DNA of 64,000 nucleotides from Saccharomycodes ludwigii (Eukaryota; Ascomycota; Saccharomycetes; Saccharomycodales; Saccharomycodaceae). The notes below the pieces were generated by a model. That model did not search any database. It worked only from the letters and a program-made list of their open reading frames with translations, and had not been told where the DNA came from. Within the stretch, counting starts at the first letter, position 1, and each line of letters begins with the position of its first letter. Below, piece by piece: positions 1 to 11,188 of the stretch. The translations under genes and the position numbers were made by a program. The DNA lies in NCBI RefSeq assembly GCF_020623625.1, contig NC_060200.1:2376001-2440000 (forward strand), read 5' to 3'.

Positions 1-1445
1 GGGGTGTAAGAAATGTATTTTTGGGTTCCGGCTTGGGCGGTATGAAGCCAAATATTACTGTTTTAGGATTAATAGAAACTGGCGGATCAATGCCCTCAAT
101 GGATAAGAATTTGTTTGACTTGCCTGATAATTTACCAACAGATGAGTGCGGGAACGAGGATAAAATTACTGTCTGTCAATGGGTCCAATTGATTGAAGAT
201 TTGTCGTTAATGGAGAGTAACATTGCAGTAGCCAAGGGATTTTATGAATTGGAAATACCACAGGAAAATTGTCCGGCTAATCCCAAAAAATTTATAGATT
301 TATATCCGATTCAAATGTCGGCTAAAATTTCAAATGGCAAAACTTCATCTTTAACCACAAATTTTGACACTTACACTTTAATTCTACAACTAGGTGCCAT
401 ATTGAATACAGTCCCGGCTTGGCAAGAAACACATACTTTACGTTGCATTGTATTTGTTGAAAATGAATATGAGAAAATTGATGAGTTCAAGAGAGTTACC
501 AACTTATTAAATGTACTAAGAATTGAGGCTGAAATTTGTGTTTTAGTATTGTCTCAATTCAAGTTTTATAACACTATTGTTAAGGGCGATACAATCGCTA
601 TAAACCAAATAAACAAGCTTTTGTCCGGCAGTGTATGGTGGAAAGATTTATGTGAAGCCAGAAAAAGATGTGATATTTCAGGAAGAAGATTTTCGTTTAC
701 TGACAAGAAATACACAATCAAAAAGGATCTGCGCAATGCAAACACCGTGGCCGCATTACAAAGATTTGGTGTTTCATTGACAATGTCGTCCAACATGCCG
801 ACCGATGCAGCCAAAATGGCGGCTGGTAAAAACTTTGATGAGTTAAGCGCTACTGACTCTGATAATTACAATAACGAGGAAGCTTACTCTGACTCAGAAT
901 CTGATTTGATGGTACAGAGTTTAAGTAGTTCTGTTGGATCAAACACAGCAAATAGAAGTGTGAATTCTATTATTAACAAGTTTAGGGATCCTAAACGTTT
1001 GTTTCCTAAACTAACACCCGTTTTCTCTTCAGAAGCAATTCCTGAGACAAGAGTTGTAGAAGATGCGTCTGGTGATGAACCGTCCCTAATCCCTGTATCA
1101 GAACAACCTAATGGGTTAGTACCACCTCCTAATCGTAAGATCAAGCCACAATTATCACCGTGTCAATCAAATGAAAGCTTAGTGCAAGATTTGAAGATGC
1201 TTTCTTTTAATAATATTCCTCGTAAGGCACAGTTATTGATTTTAAATGATCTAATGACTCAGATGTCAGGAAACAATCATAGAACAAATTTGGTTTTTTC
1301 CACATTACCACTACCATTATTAAGGACACATGAAGATATGAAGGCAAGCCAGGAATATGTTGATGATTTGAATTTATGGTTGGATGGATTACCACCTACA
1401 TTATTGATTAATTCTCAATCTATGACAGTTACCACAGCCCTATAA
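1..1445 (+). CDS. VHC1: Vacuolar cation-chloride cotransporter Vhc1, C-terminal part (5' end outside window)
   Basis: This is the cytosolic tail of an SLC12-family cation-chloride cotransporter, Vhc1 (YBR235W), which acts at the vacuolar membrane in S. cerevisiae. The frame is already open at base 3 and runs 480 codons to the stop at 1443-1445. It starts inside the conserved block ending GLGGMKPN, which in SLC12 proteins lies just after the transmembrane domain, so all membrane segments lie left of the window. The tail has the family's alternating hydrophobic beta strands (RCIVFVE, LRIEAEICVLVL), then a Ser/Asn-rich linker at about residues 275-400, and ends with the typical SLC12 terminus (NLVFSTLPLP, then LWLDGLPPTLLI). 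It converges on ABD1 with a gap of about 100 bases. The pair VHC1-ABD1-PRP5 matches S. cerevisiae YBR235W-YBR236C-YBR237W, which supports the call. Confidence 0.9.
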   Translation, partial: GVRNVFLGSGLGGMKPNITVLGLIETGGSMPSMDKNLFDLPDNLPTDECGNEDKITVCQWVQLIEDLSLMESNIAVAKGFYELEIPQENCPANPKKFIDLYPIQMSAKISNGKTSSLTTNFDTYTLILQLGAILNTVPAWQETHTLRCIVFVENEYEKIDEFKRVTNLLNVLRIEAEICVLVLSQFKFYNTIVKGDTIAINQINKLLSGSVWWKDLCEARKRCDISGRRFSFTDKKYTIKKDLRNANTVAALQRFGVSLTMSSNMPTDAAKMAAGKNFDELSATDSDNYNNEEAYSDSESDLMVQSLSSSVGSNTANRSVNSIINKFRDPKRLFPKLTPVFSSEAIPETRVVEDASGDEPSLIPVSEQPNGLVPPPNRKIKPQLSPCQSNESLVQDLKMLSFNNIPRKAQLLILNDLMTQMSGNNHRTNLVFSTLPLPLLRTHEDMKASQEYVDDLNLWLDGLPPTLLINSQSMTVTTAL

Positions 1446-1547
1446 AACATTCTTTTTTTCCATTTTTTTTTTTTTAATTGGTTATGTTGTTTATTTATAT
1501 ATGTATGATTATTATTTATGCTTACTCACTTAATTTCTTGTGTTATA

Positions 1548-3184
<1,637 letters not shown>

Positions 3185-5959
3185 ATGAGTAACAATATTG
3201 AAGTAAGTGAACATACTTTAGCAAAGGAGGAGAATGCTAGGAAGAAATTATTGGAGGAAAGACGTAAAAGGCTTTCTAAATGGAAGTTACGTAAACAACA
3301 AAACGATGCAGCGAAACAGATGCAAAGTACCACTTCTACTAATGTTCAAGTTGAAAATACTAACAAACTTAATACCAGTAATAATTCTTTAACAGATGCG
3401 GGTGGTTATTCCGCCAATATTAACAAGAATAATAATACTGATAGCAAGAGCTCAGGCAGATTTAGTCAAAAATTGAGCAGTGGCTCGACAACAGCTCCAT
3501 CGAAGGAGTCCACAAAAAAAAAGGGTAAAAAATTAACATTCGAACAAGCTGATGAGGACACGGAAGAAGGGACCAATCCTACTAATATCAAGGAAAATAC
3601 TATAATGGATTTGACTTATGGCGTAACCAATGGTACGAGAGACAACACTGATAATTCCAATGATCCTTTAGATGTTTTTATGGATGATTTAAATAAAAAT
3701 ATTGAAGCAGAGGAGAAAAAAATGAATTCCAGAAAAAGAAGGAGTAGTTTTGACCAATTTATACCAAACTTCAACGATGAGGCAGGTTTACTATCCGACG
3801 ATTCTTATTCCATAGCGTTGCCAGTTGACAATGAGGGTGAAGATTCAAATTCTGAATTAAAATTAAAACAGAAACAAAGAAAGAAAAAAAGGAAAAGTAA
3901 GCGCATTAAAAGACTAAACACTAATTTTTCAGACTTGATTCCCTTTACTAAAAATTTTTACATGGAACCTGAAGAGTTGGGTAAATTAAGCGATGAGGAA
4001 GTCTCTAATTTGAGATTTTCTTTAGATAATATTCAAGTTCACGGTTCAGGAGTAATACCCAAACCGATTGTGAAATGGTCACATTTGGGATTAAGTTCAG
4101 AAATTATGGATACTATTATTAACAAATTGAAATTTATTCAGCCCACCCCAATCCAAGCGCAAGCAATACCATGTATCATGAGTGGGAGGGACGTGTTGGG
4201 TGTGTCCAAAACAGGATCTGGAAAAACAATTTCATTTTTGTTACCTTTATTAAGGCAGATTGAGCAGCAGCCGCCATTATTGCCACCACTGGAAACTGGC
4301 CCTCTAGGGTTGATATTATCGCCAACAAGGGAACTAGCTGCTCAAATTTTTGAGGAGGCACAAATTTTTTTAGAACATAGCGTTAGTACTAGGGGGGGAA
4401 ATAAAATCAGATGTTTGAATTGTACTGGTGGCACCGAATTGAAAGACCAAATTAAACAAATTAAAAGGGGGGTTGAAATAATTGTTGCTACTCCTGGGAG
4501 ATTTATAGATTTATGTACATTAAATTCGGGGAAACTACTAAGAACAGATCGTATTACGATGGTTATCCTGGACGAAGCTGATAGGTTGTTTGATATGGGA
4601 TTTGGGCCGCAGGTTAAAAATATTATGAGAGGTATCAGGAAAGATAGACAATGTGTATTATTTAGTGCCACGTTCCCTGAAAGCTTGAAGAATTTTACTC
4701 GAATGTTTTTGAACGATCCCATCTCTATAACGATTAGCTCTAAGGATTTGATTAATGAAAATATTGAACAAAGATGTACCGTGGTTGCTGACGAATTTGA
4801 AAAATTTCATGTTTTAAGGAATGTTTTGCTAGAAAGTTATGATTCCACTACCATAAACGAGGACGTTAACAACGGCAAAAAAATTATCATATTTGTTGTT
4901 TCTCAAGACAATTGTGATTTGCTGTATAATAATCTAAAAAATCCAAAAAGGAATTTCCCTCAAATATTGCCCAAAAGTTTGACTGATAATATTTATGCAA
5001 TCCATGCAGGAAAACAATCTACTGAGAGACAACTGAATTTGATGAAATTTAAGAAGCCTGGTGAATTTAGTGTATTGATATGTACTGAAATTTTAAGTCG
5101 TGGACTAAATGTACCAGAGGTTGGACTGGTTGTTATATATGACGCAGTCAAAGCATTCCCACAATATGTGCACACTACGGGAAGAACAGCAAGATCTGCA
5201 GACAAGAGAGGTGTAGCACACACTTTTTTGTTAAATAACGAGTGTGATATAAGAGCAAGTTATATCTTACAGAAATCAATGAGAGAAACTGAGTTAGCAC
5301 AAATGGAACCAGAACATTTAAAAAATTTGAACAGTATGGCCGATGAATTTTCTGTTGGATTGAAAAATGGTAAATATAGGTTGTTGGAGGGATTTGGCGG
5401 TAAAGGCTTGGAGCATATGGAAGAATTATTTAAACGTAATAAAAGCGGGTATCTGGGTGGTAACGATACTTTGTTACTGTTATCCGACAACGATGAAGAT
5501 GAAGATGATCCAGAATTAGAACAGCAAAGGCTAGAATATGAAATAACTAAAGTATATGAAGAGGAACAAAACCCAAACCATGTTACAGTTGTTGCTTCCA
5601 GCAACGCTCATGCTAATGTTCTTAATGACAACAAGATGAATAATAATGTTATAAGCTATAGAGCTAAAGTCCAAATTAACGATTTACCGCAACTAGCTCG
5701 GTGGGAAATGACCAAAAATGAAACGTTATTGGAAATAAAAAGAGAAACTGGTTGTAGTATTACAACTAAGGGGAGATTTTATAAAACAAGCGAATCATTA
5801 TTAAAAAAAAACAAGGTGGTTGACGAGCCCAGATTATATTTGTTACTGGAAAACAAAGTGAAGGACGATTTAGAATTGGCGATTCAGATTTTACAAGATA
5901 AATTACATAAGGGGTTGATTAAACATGAAACACAGGAAACTCATAAATTCGGATTATAA
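3185..5959 (+). CDS. PRP5: DEAD-box RNA helicase Prp5
   Basis: Prp5 is the ATP-dependent RNA helicase that remodels the U2 snRNP so that it can pair with the intron branch point during prespliceosome assembly. The frame is open a little upstream, but the first ATG is at 3185 (protein MSNNIEVSEH...), giving 924 residues. The N-terminal about 290 residues are charged and low-complexity. The helicase core follows: Q motif region PTPIQAQAIP, Walker A SKTGSGKT at about 341-348, LSPTREL, ATPGRFIDL, DEAD at about 463-466, FSAT, and motif VI HTTGRTARS, a Prp5-type variant. A C-terminal KH-like stretch (ETLLEIKRETGCSITTKGRFY region) is also a Prp5/DDX46 feature. It converges on the YGL108C-like gene with a gap of 71 bases. 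Confidence 0.97.
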   Translation: MSNNIEVSEHTLAKEENARKKLLEERRKRLSKWKLRKQQNDAAKQMQSTTSTNVQVENTNKLNTSNNSLTDAGGYSANINKNNNTDSKSSGRFSQKLSSGSTTAPSKESTKKKGKKLTFEQADEDTEEGTNPTNIKENTIMDLTYGVTNGTRDNTDNSNDPLDVFMDDLNKNIEAEEKKMNSRKRRSSFDQFIPNFNDEAGLLSDDSYSIALPVDNEGEDSNSELKLKQKQRKKKRKSKRIKRLNTNFSDLIPFTKNFYMEPEELGKLSDEEVSNLRFSLDNIQVHGSGVIPKPIVKWSHLGLSSEIMDTIINKLKFIQPTPIQAQAIPCIMSGRDVLGVSKTGSGKTISFLLPLLRQIEQQPPLLPPLETGPLGLILSPTRELAAQIFEEAQIFLEHSVSTRGGNKIRCLNCTGGTELKDQIKQIKRGVEIIVATPGRFIDLCTLNSGKLLRTDRITMVILDEADRLFDMGFGPQVKNIMRGIRKDRQCVLFSATFPESLKNFTRMFLNDPISITISSKDLINENIEQRCTVVADEFEKFHVLRNVLLESYDSTTINEDVNNGKKIIIFVVSQDNCDLLYNNLKNPKRNFPQILPKSLTDNIYAIHAGKQSTERQLNLMKFKKPGEFSVLICTEILSRGLNVPEVGLVVIYDAVKAFPQYVHTTGRTARSADKRGVAHTFLLNNECDIRASYILQKSMRETELAQMEPEHLKNLNSMADEFSVGLKNGKYRLLEGFGGKGLEHMEELFKRNKSGYLGGNDTLLLLSDNDEDEDDPELEQQRLEYEITKVYEEEQNPNHVTVVASSNAHANVLNDNKMNNNVISYRAKVQINDLPQLARWEMTKNETLLEIKRETGCSITTKGRFYKTSESLLKKNKVVDEPRLYLLLENKVKDDLELAIQILQDKLHKGLIKHETQETHKFGL

Positions 5960-6030
5960 TTATATACGTTTATATATAAGGAAGGGAAAGAAAGATGACG
6001 AGTGTAAGAGAGAAAACAAAAAACAAAAAA

Positions 6031-6479
6031 CTATTCATTGTAAATAGTTCTATGTGTTTTTTGTCTTTCTTGTTCTAATTTTCTGGATAACACACCTTTG
6101 GTATTCTTTTCAGTGGTTTCTTTTAATCTTTTTTCAGCAGCTAACCTCGCTGCATCCCTTGGATTCAGATGCTGTGCAGAGGAAACAGATGATTCATTTT
6201 TCTTGTCATTATTGCTATCTCCTAACTTTCTTGTCACGGAATTGCTACTATACTTGTTATTAATAGAAGTAGTAGTATTATTAGGACCATTATTGATTCT
6301 AGATCCTGTCGATATTACTTTAGGCAATGTTGATTTAGATGTATTTGTTTTACTACTTGATTTTTTTTCTCTATGCTCATGATGTGATTTTTTTTTTTAG
6401 TACTAGACTTTGATGATTTAATTTCAGTTGGTTCAGTTTTAGTCTTATTTTTTGATTTGAAAAGAGATGTGAATGCCAT
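6031..6479 (-). CDS. YGL108C: YGL108C-like small basic protein, reading frame interrupted at an A11 homopolymer
   Basis: The C-terminal half reads NPRDAARLAAEKRLKETTEKN...LSRKLEQERQKTHR. It closely resembles the end of S. cerevisiae Ygl108c as I recall it (AARLAAEKRFQET, KKLAQERAKSHK), a small protein of unknown function found at the cell periphery. The position, beside RMD9 (YGL107C), agrees. The frame open from 6031 reaches upstream only to a stop at 6397-6399. A second frame (MAFTSLFKSKNKTK...SSKSSTKKK, ATG at 6479) overlaps it, and the two meet at a run of 11 T on the + strand (6388-6398). Both sides are Lys/Ser-rich there, so a one-base length change in the run is the simplest explanation: sequencing error, a slippage allele or a true lesion. 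The start is also uncertain. The upstream frame stays open to 6627 with no ATG, and I do not see the expected MGxC-type N terminus. Confidence 0.7.
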
Positions 6480-7377
6480 ATCAGCCCGTTTAGCTATTTG
6501 TTTTGTTACTATTTCCAATTTTTTTTTTTTTTTCTCCCTCTTATCAATAGCATTTGATTTAATCTTTGAAACGTAAGATCTTTTTATTTGAGACGTTTTG
6601 GTGGCAGTTGTAGATTGAGTTATTTAGTAGTTTAAAGACTGGAAAATGAATCTTTGTATTTTGACGCAGAAACAATATACACAATATTATCCAAGACATT
6701 ACATCTGTACACCACCACACCCACACAAACAAGAAAGTAATATTCTTTCGAACATTCCGGGTAAGCAAGTTTCAAATTAATCTTTTATTGTCAGATTTTG
6801 CCACTGGAAATGACACCAAGGGAAAAAAATATTTAAAAAATATTTAAAAAAAAAAAAAAAAAAGGAGGAGGGACGAAAGGCGTGAAGACAACGACACCCA
6901 AAGATATCAAATTGGATTCTCGATTTCTTTTGTAAGCAAAAGATGCTATGACAAGTATAGAAAAGCAACAATTCAAAACTACACTGTGTATTACCTGGAA
7001 ATATTTTAATATCAATCAAGAATAAGAAAATCGGTTTATATATAAAATACAAAAAAAATATAATAATCAATAATAAAAAGAAAAATAGAATAATTAAAAC
7101 CTTGATGTAATATATAAGTGAATATAAATTCCATATGATAAAAAAAAAAGGAAAAACAAAATTATATAAAATAAAAATTAAAGACAAAAAAAAAAGAAAA
7201 AATACCAAAATAGAATAGTAGAAAAAAAGATTCATGGAATATCATTAAACAATTATTAATTTAAGTTATGATAATTCTTAAAAAAAAAAAAAAACAAAAA
7301 ACAAAATATATTAAGAATAAGGTTAGTGGCAAAAAATAAACTCAGTCAATAAAAGAATCTCTCCATCTGGCTGCTAA
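6480..7377. other. YGL108C-like promoter / RMD9 downstream region
   Basis: No convincing gene. It holds a Reb1-type site at 6758-6764, runs of A and T, and AT-rich sequence up to the RMD9 stop. A phenylalanine-rich open frame on the - strand across 6777-7235 is low-complexity and resembles nothing. Confidence 0.6.
6758..6764 (+). promoter_or_regulatory. Reb1-type site (CGGGTAA)
   Basis: An exact CGGGTAA sits about 280 bases before the likely ATG of the YGL108C-like gene. It suggests that the promoter lies here and that the transcript starts between this site and 6480. Confidence 0.4.
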
Positions 7378-9633
7378 TCAATTATTCTCTCTTAAATTAA
7401 CAAATTGTGGAAGATAAATATCACTACAATCGTAGTTTTGACTTAAAAATGGACCCAAAATACTATATTTCTTAGTAGCACCAGTGGTTAATCTATTGTA
7501 TTGTTGAGCATCACGACAGTATTTGGAATAAACACGTACAACTTTCAAATACAAGATAATCCTTTCATTAATTTGGGCCATACTTTCCTCCTTGGTTGGG
7601 GTAGTGGCATTATTATTATCATTGCTACCAGCAATGGTTGCTGCGGCAGTATTGTTGGAAGGAGCAACAGCAGCAGCAGCAGCAGTAGCAGCAGCAGAAG
7701 AAGAGGAAGTCAAAGCCGTATTTTGCTTGGAGGTAGTATCCAATTCTTCATTTGAAGTGGCATGTTGATCAAAAGCACCGCTAGCATTCAAAGCTTGAAC
7801 AGCAGGATTATAATTATCATTGGTATTATTGGCAACAACATTATTTTCCATTAAAATGTCTGATTTTTCTTGGGCCCAAGTAACACAAGCATCTCTCAAG
7901 GCAGCCCAATCAGCATTAGCAATAAACCCTTGGCCTACCTCATCAGTTTTCATAACCAACTCATTCCATCTACTTAAAATCTCATTGGAGCTAACATTGT
8001 CAATAGACCCTAAACTTTTCAACAAAATTCTATAGGCGACAATTGTTTTAGGAATATTAAATGCTTTGTAAGATTGGTTAACAAAGTCAATAATGGAACG
8101 ATCACGCCATTGGGCAGCTGCCTTGGTCAAAATGATGTTGAAAAAGGGTTCATCAATTGGTTTTATAGTATTATAAGTCATAATAATATTTTGCAAGTTG
8201 GTAAACCCTTCCTCGTTAAAAACAGTAAACTTGCGGAAAAAAATATCAAAAAAGGTGTCATTTAGGGACGAGGAAATACCATGATTCACACGTGAGCCGT
8301 AATGAATGGAAGATTTATACCAAACATCATACACCTTATTAAAGTCGCCCAATTGGTACCAGATATTGGTCATAAATTTCTTAACATACGAAACTTGCAA
8401 ATCAATTCTGTATGGCATTTCATTGTTTAAAGCTTTGATGAAAAAAGATTCAGCTAAATTCAAATCTTTGCACTCACCAATAAAAGATAAATGGGTTTCG
8501 ATTAAATAACCAAACTTTCTTTCTGAGCTTTCCTCGCACAATTTGGTAAACAATTCCAAGGCTTTCATGTTCTCTCCGGCACTCAAACAGGCTCTAATCA
8601 TACCAACACTTAAATTAGGATGGAAATACGAAATTAAGTTTGATGAGTCTTGGTATAGCTTAGATATTTCGTCGAAAGAAACACCGTGTTGGTACAAAAT
8701 GGGTAAAATGACACCAACCACTCTTGGGTTTAGGAAGTATTCATGGGTCAACTGGTTATTCAACCCATTTCTCCAAATATCAACAGCCTCTTCTTCCAAT
8801 AATAATTCTTTAAAAGCAGTGATCAAATGCATACAACCATACTCATTAACACCGGTTTTATTTTGCAAAACGTCACTGGCAATTTCTCTCAAAGAATCAC
8901 ACAAATAGTTGGTCATTTCTTTGTGGAAAGATTGGGAGTCGTAATCTGGTTTTTTATTCATCCTAGTTAATTGGTTACGGTTGGCTCTTAAGCCATTATG
9001 CAACAGGTGGATCAACATGGAACATCTATTGGAGTTCATTTCTGGAGTTTCAACCAAAATACGATACAAACCCATGGCTTTACCAATGCTATCCCAAAAC
9101 AATGGGGCTGTAAAATTGCTATTATTTATAGCATTTCTATTGTTGGTATTGAAATTTGTATTGTTTTTGTTGTATTTCTTGTAATAATAGTTTACATTTG
9201 TGGTGGAACGAGACATTTGCAATGAAGTCAAAACACATTCATCAAAGGTGACAACCTGGTGATACCATGGACTATTTGGATCAACTTTTAAATTGGTATT
9301 ATTGTTGTTAGTGTTTGGATAGCCATGGTTTTGACGGTTATTATTGTTTGAGCGCTGGTGTTGTTGCTTATGAATATTATTAAACAAAGGATTAGTAGGA
9401 GCGGCAGCACTTACAGGATTAGGAAAGACGGTACTGTTAACATTATTTGGGGTAGTGGTTGTTGTACCAGCATTAGTAGAGTAGTGTAATTCCTGGGAGG
9501 GAGTACGTTCTAAATATATTGATTGTGGACTAAAGATATTATGAGGTTGGTGTATATTTTTAGCACTTGAAGCAAATTGGTTAGAAACCCTTTGTTTCAA
9601 GACGTTACTTTGCTGAACGAATCTTAAAACCAT
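7378..9633 (-). CDS. RMD9: Mitochondrial mRNA 3'-end protecting protein Rmd9
   Basis: Rmd9 is a mitochondrial inner-membrane-associated, PPR-like RNA-binding protein that stabilises mitochondrial mRNAs by binding their 3' dodecamer. S. cerevisiae has two duplicates, RMD9 (YGL107C) and YBR238C; this is the single ancestral copy. The 751-residue protein starts MVLRFVQQSN with a basic, Ser/Asn-rich presequence, then an Asn-rich linker to about residue 118. The conserved helical array runs from WYHQVVTFDECVLTSLQMSRS to about residue 600. A Ser/Ala-rich insert (poly-Ala, about 640-680) lies before a conserved helical end (ERIILYLKVVRVYSKY). The ATG at 9633 is preceded by a long run of T. It is divergent from MLC1. 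Confidence 0.95.
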   Translation of the reverse strand: MVLRFVQQSNVLKQRVSNQFASSAKNIHQPHNIFSPQSIYLERTPSQELHYSTNAGTTTTTPNNVNSTVFPNPVSAAAPTNPLFNNIHKQQHQRSNNNNRQNHGYPNTNNNNTNLKVDPNSPWYHQVVTFDECVLTSLQMSRSTTNVNYYYKKYNKNNTNFNTNNRNAINNSNFTAPLFWDSIGKAMGLYRILVETPEMNSNRCSMLIHLLHNGLRANRNQLTRMNKKPDYDSQSFHKEMTNYLCDSLREIASDVLQNKTGVNEYGCMHLITAFKELLLEEEAVDIWRNGLNNQLTHEYFLNPRVVGVILPILYQHGVSFDEISKLYQDSSNLISYFHPNLSVGMIRACLSAGENMKALELFTKLCEESSERKFGYLIETHLSFIGECKDLNLAESFFIKALNNEMPYRIDLQVSYVKKFMTNIWYQLGDFNKVYDVWYKSSIHYGSRVNHGISSSLNDTFFDIFFRKFTVFNEEGFTNLQNIIMTYNTIKPIDEPFFNIILTKAAAQWRDRSIIDFVNQSYKAFNIPKTIVAYRILLKSLGSIDNVSSNEILSRWNELVMKTDEVGQGFIANADWAALRDACVTWAQEKSDILMENNVVANNTNDNYNPAVQALNASGAFDQHATSNEELDTTSKQNTALTSSSSAAATAAAAAVAPSNNTAAATIAGSNDNNNATTPTKEESMAQINERIILYLKVVRVYSKYCRDAQQYNRLTTGATKKYSILGPFLSQNYDCSDIYLPQFVNLRENN

Positions 9634-10496
9634 TTTTTTTTTTTTTTTTTTTTTTTTCTTTCTTTTTGTTTGAATCTTAGGTTTGGATTTTTTATTTAAT
9701 TTTAGTAGTTGGTGTAAAGTAATAAGAAATGGGATAAAATAAATTTTTTTTTTTTTTTTTTTGCAAGATTATTTTGGAAGTAAAAGCGGAATAAGAAAAC
9801 GGAATAAAAAGGAAAGAGGAAAAGGATTGTAGAAACATCTACAGCTTTATATATATATACAGTTATTTAAGTATATGATAAAGAAAGAAACGGAACATAA
9901 ATAATTAACGATATTCAACAAAAAAATAAAAAGAAAAGAAAGGAAAAACGTTGAAGTGGTGCCGTTGGTTGATGATTCTCCTAACAAAATAAAATCTAAG
10001 AAATCATTTATTGTCTCGTTTAATATACACAGAAACCATGAATACATTATTACTCATTTTATTTTAATTTAATTTGAGAAATAAAAATGGTGATATTCTT
10101 TGTACTTTTTTCTTTTTCTTTTTCTTTTTCTTTCTGCATATAAATTGATATTTAAACGAGGAAAAACAAAAAGAATCAAAATCTTAGAACCATCGGTCAT
10201 CTTTGGTCTCGGTCTCGGTCTCATCTCGGTCTCATCTCGGTCTCAGTCTCGGCCTCATCTCCTTCCCTTTCCCACCTTCTAGAAAACTAAACCTTAACTC
10301 GTAGCCCTAACAGGGCAAAAAGTATATTTTTATTTTATTTATTTATCTTTAATTAAATACAGAGAAAAAAAATTTTTTTTTTTTTTTTTCTTTATTTATT
10401 GATTTATTTTGTTTGTAGATCCATTTACCTCATTTGTTTACTAAATATATATAAAAAAGAAAAAATCTAAAATAAAAACTTCTAAACCACAACAAC
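9634..10496. other. RMD9-MLC1 divergent intergenic region
   Basis: 863 bases without a supported gene. It holds poly-T tracts near both starts, a TTTTTC hexamer array (about 10108-10133), the TCTCGG-type tandem repeat (10205-10261) and an ARCCCTAA octamer (10303-10310). Confidence 0.6.
10205..10261. repeat. C/T-rich tandem repeat, unit GGTCTC / GGTCTCATCTC
   Basis: About 57 bases made of repeated GGTCTC units, with a longer 11-12 base unit GGTCTCATCTC appearing in the middle. It is strikingly GC-rich and strand-asymmetric (all pyrimidine-rich on the + strand) against the surrounding A/T tracts. It lies 236-292 bases upstream of the MLC1 ATG. Confidence 0.8.
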
Positions 10497-10940
10497 ATGT
10501 CTTCCAACAAAACCTACAAAGATATTTTTACACTTTTTGACAAAAAGGCTCAAGGCACTATCCCAGTCACCCAATTAGGTGATTTTTTAAGGGCTATTGG
10601 CTATAACCCAACAAATAGTTTGGTATCGGACTTAATTAAAAAAAACTTCACCAATACTAATGATATAAGTCTAAATGATATTGACAATTTAATTACTTCT
10701 AACAAGGCTGTATTGGAATCAACTACCAATGCTTCAGTCGATGATTTTATCAAAGCTTTCCAAGTTTTTGATAAGGAAAATACTGGCAAGATTAGTATCG
10801 GTGATTTGAAATATATGTTAACTGGTCTAGGTGAAAGATTAAATGAAGACGAGGTTGATGAGTTACTAAAGGGGGTAGAAAGTACCGATGATGGTATGAT
10901 CGAATATAGATCCTTTATTGATGATATTCTAAAGCGTTGA
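10497..10940 (+). CDS. MLC1: Myosin essential light chain Mlc1
   Basis: Mlc1 is the calmodulin-like light chain that binds the IQ motifs of the class V myosin Myo2, of Myo1 and of the IQGAP Iqg1, and it acts in polarised secretion and cytokinesis. The product has 147 residues (149 in S. cerevisiae) and four EF-hand-like modules: FTLFDKKAQGTIPVTQLGDF (1), a degenerate second, FQVFDKENTGKISIGDLKYM (3) and a degenerate fourth near the C terminus. As in its orthologues, several loops lack the full acidic ligand set, so calcium-independent binding is expected. Its place between RMD9 and ARC1 copies S. cerevisiae YGL107C-YGL106W-YGL105W, with ERT1 (YBR239C) now lying between. Confidence 0.95.
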   Translation: MSSNKTYKDIFTLFDKKAQGTIPVTQLGDFLRAIGYNPTNSLVSDLIKKNFTNTNDISLNDIDNLITSNKAVLESTTNASVDDFIKAFQVFDKENTGKISIGDLKYMLTGLGERLNEDEVDELLKGVESTDDGMIEYRSFIDDILKR

Positions 10941-11188
10941 AAAATACAACACTATTGAATTAACTCCAACTTGTTAATTGGTATCCCTTCTTTTTCTTTT
11001 TCTTTTTCTTTTTCTTTTCCATATTTATATATTTATATATATAGCTTTATATTATTATTATTATTATTATATACCAATCCTGTATCCTTTTTTTTTTTTT
11101 TTTTTTTTTATCATATCATTTACTACCTTTCGAAAATAAATCAAAATCAACTACCAAATAAGCTTAATCATTAACAATATTATAAACA

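Noticed and set aside
6560-6760. A small 5' exon and intron for the YGL108C-like gene
   Set aside because: A TACTAAA-like string occurs near 6622-6632 (- strand), but no good 5' splice site or MGxC start could be paired with it.
6777-7235. 152-codon open frame on the - strand
   Set aside because: Phe/Ile/Leu runs created by poly-A/T DNA, non-ATG-like context, no resemblance to any family; it lies in the RMD9 3' flank.
9905-10072. Small + strand frame reading VEVVPLVDDSPNKIKSKK
   Set aside because: It looks somewhat protein-like, but it has no ATG in frame, no recognised relative, and lies in the RMD9 promoter.
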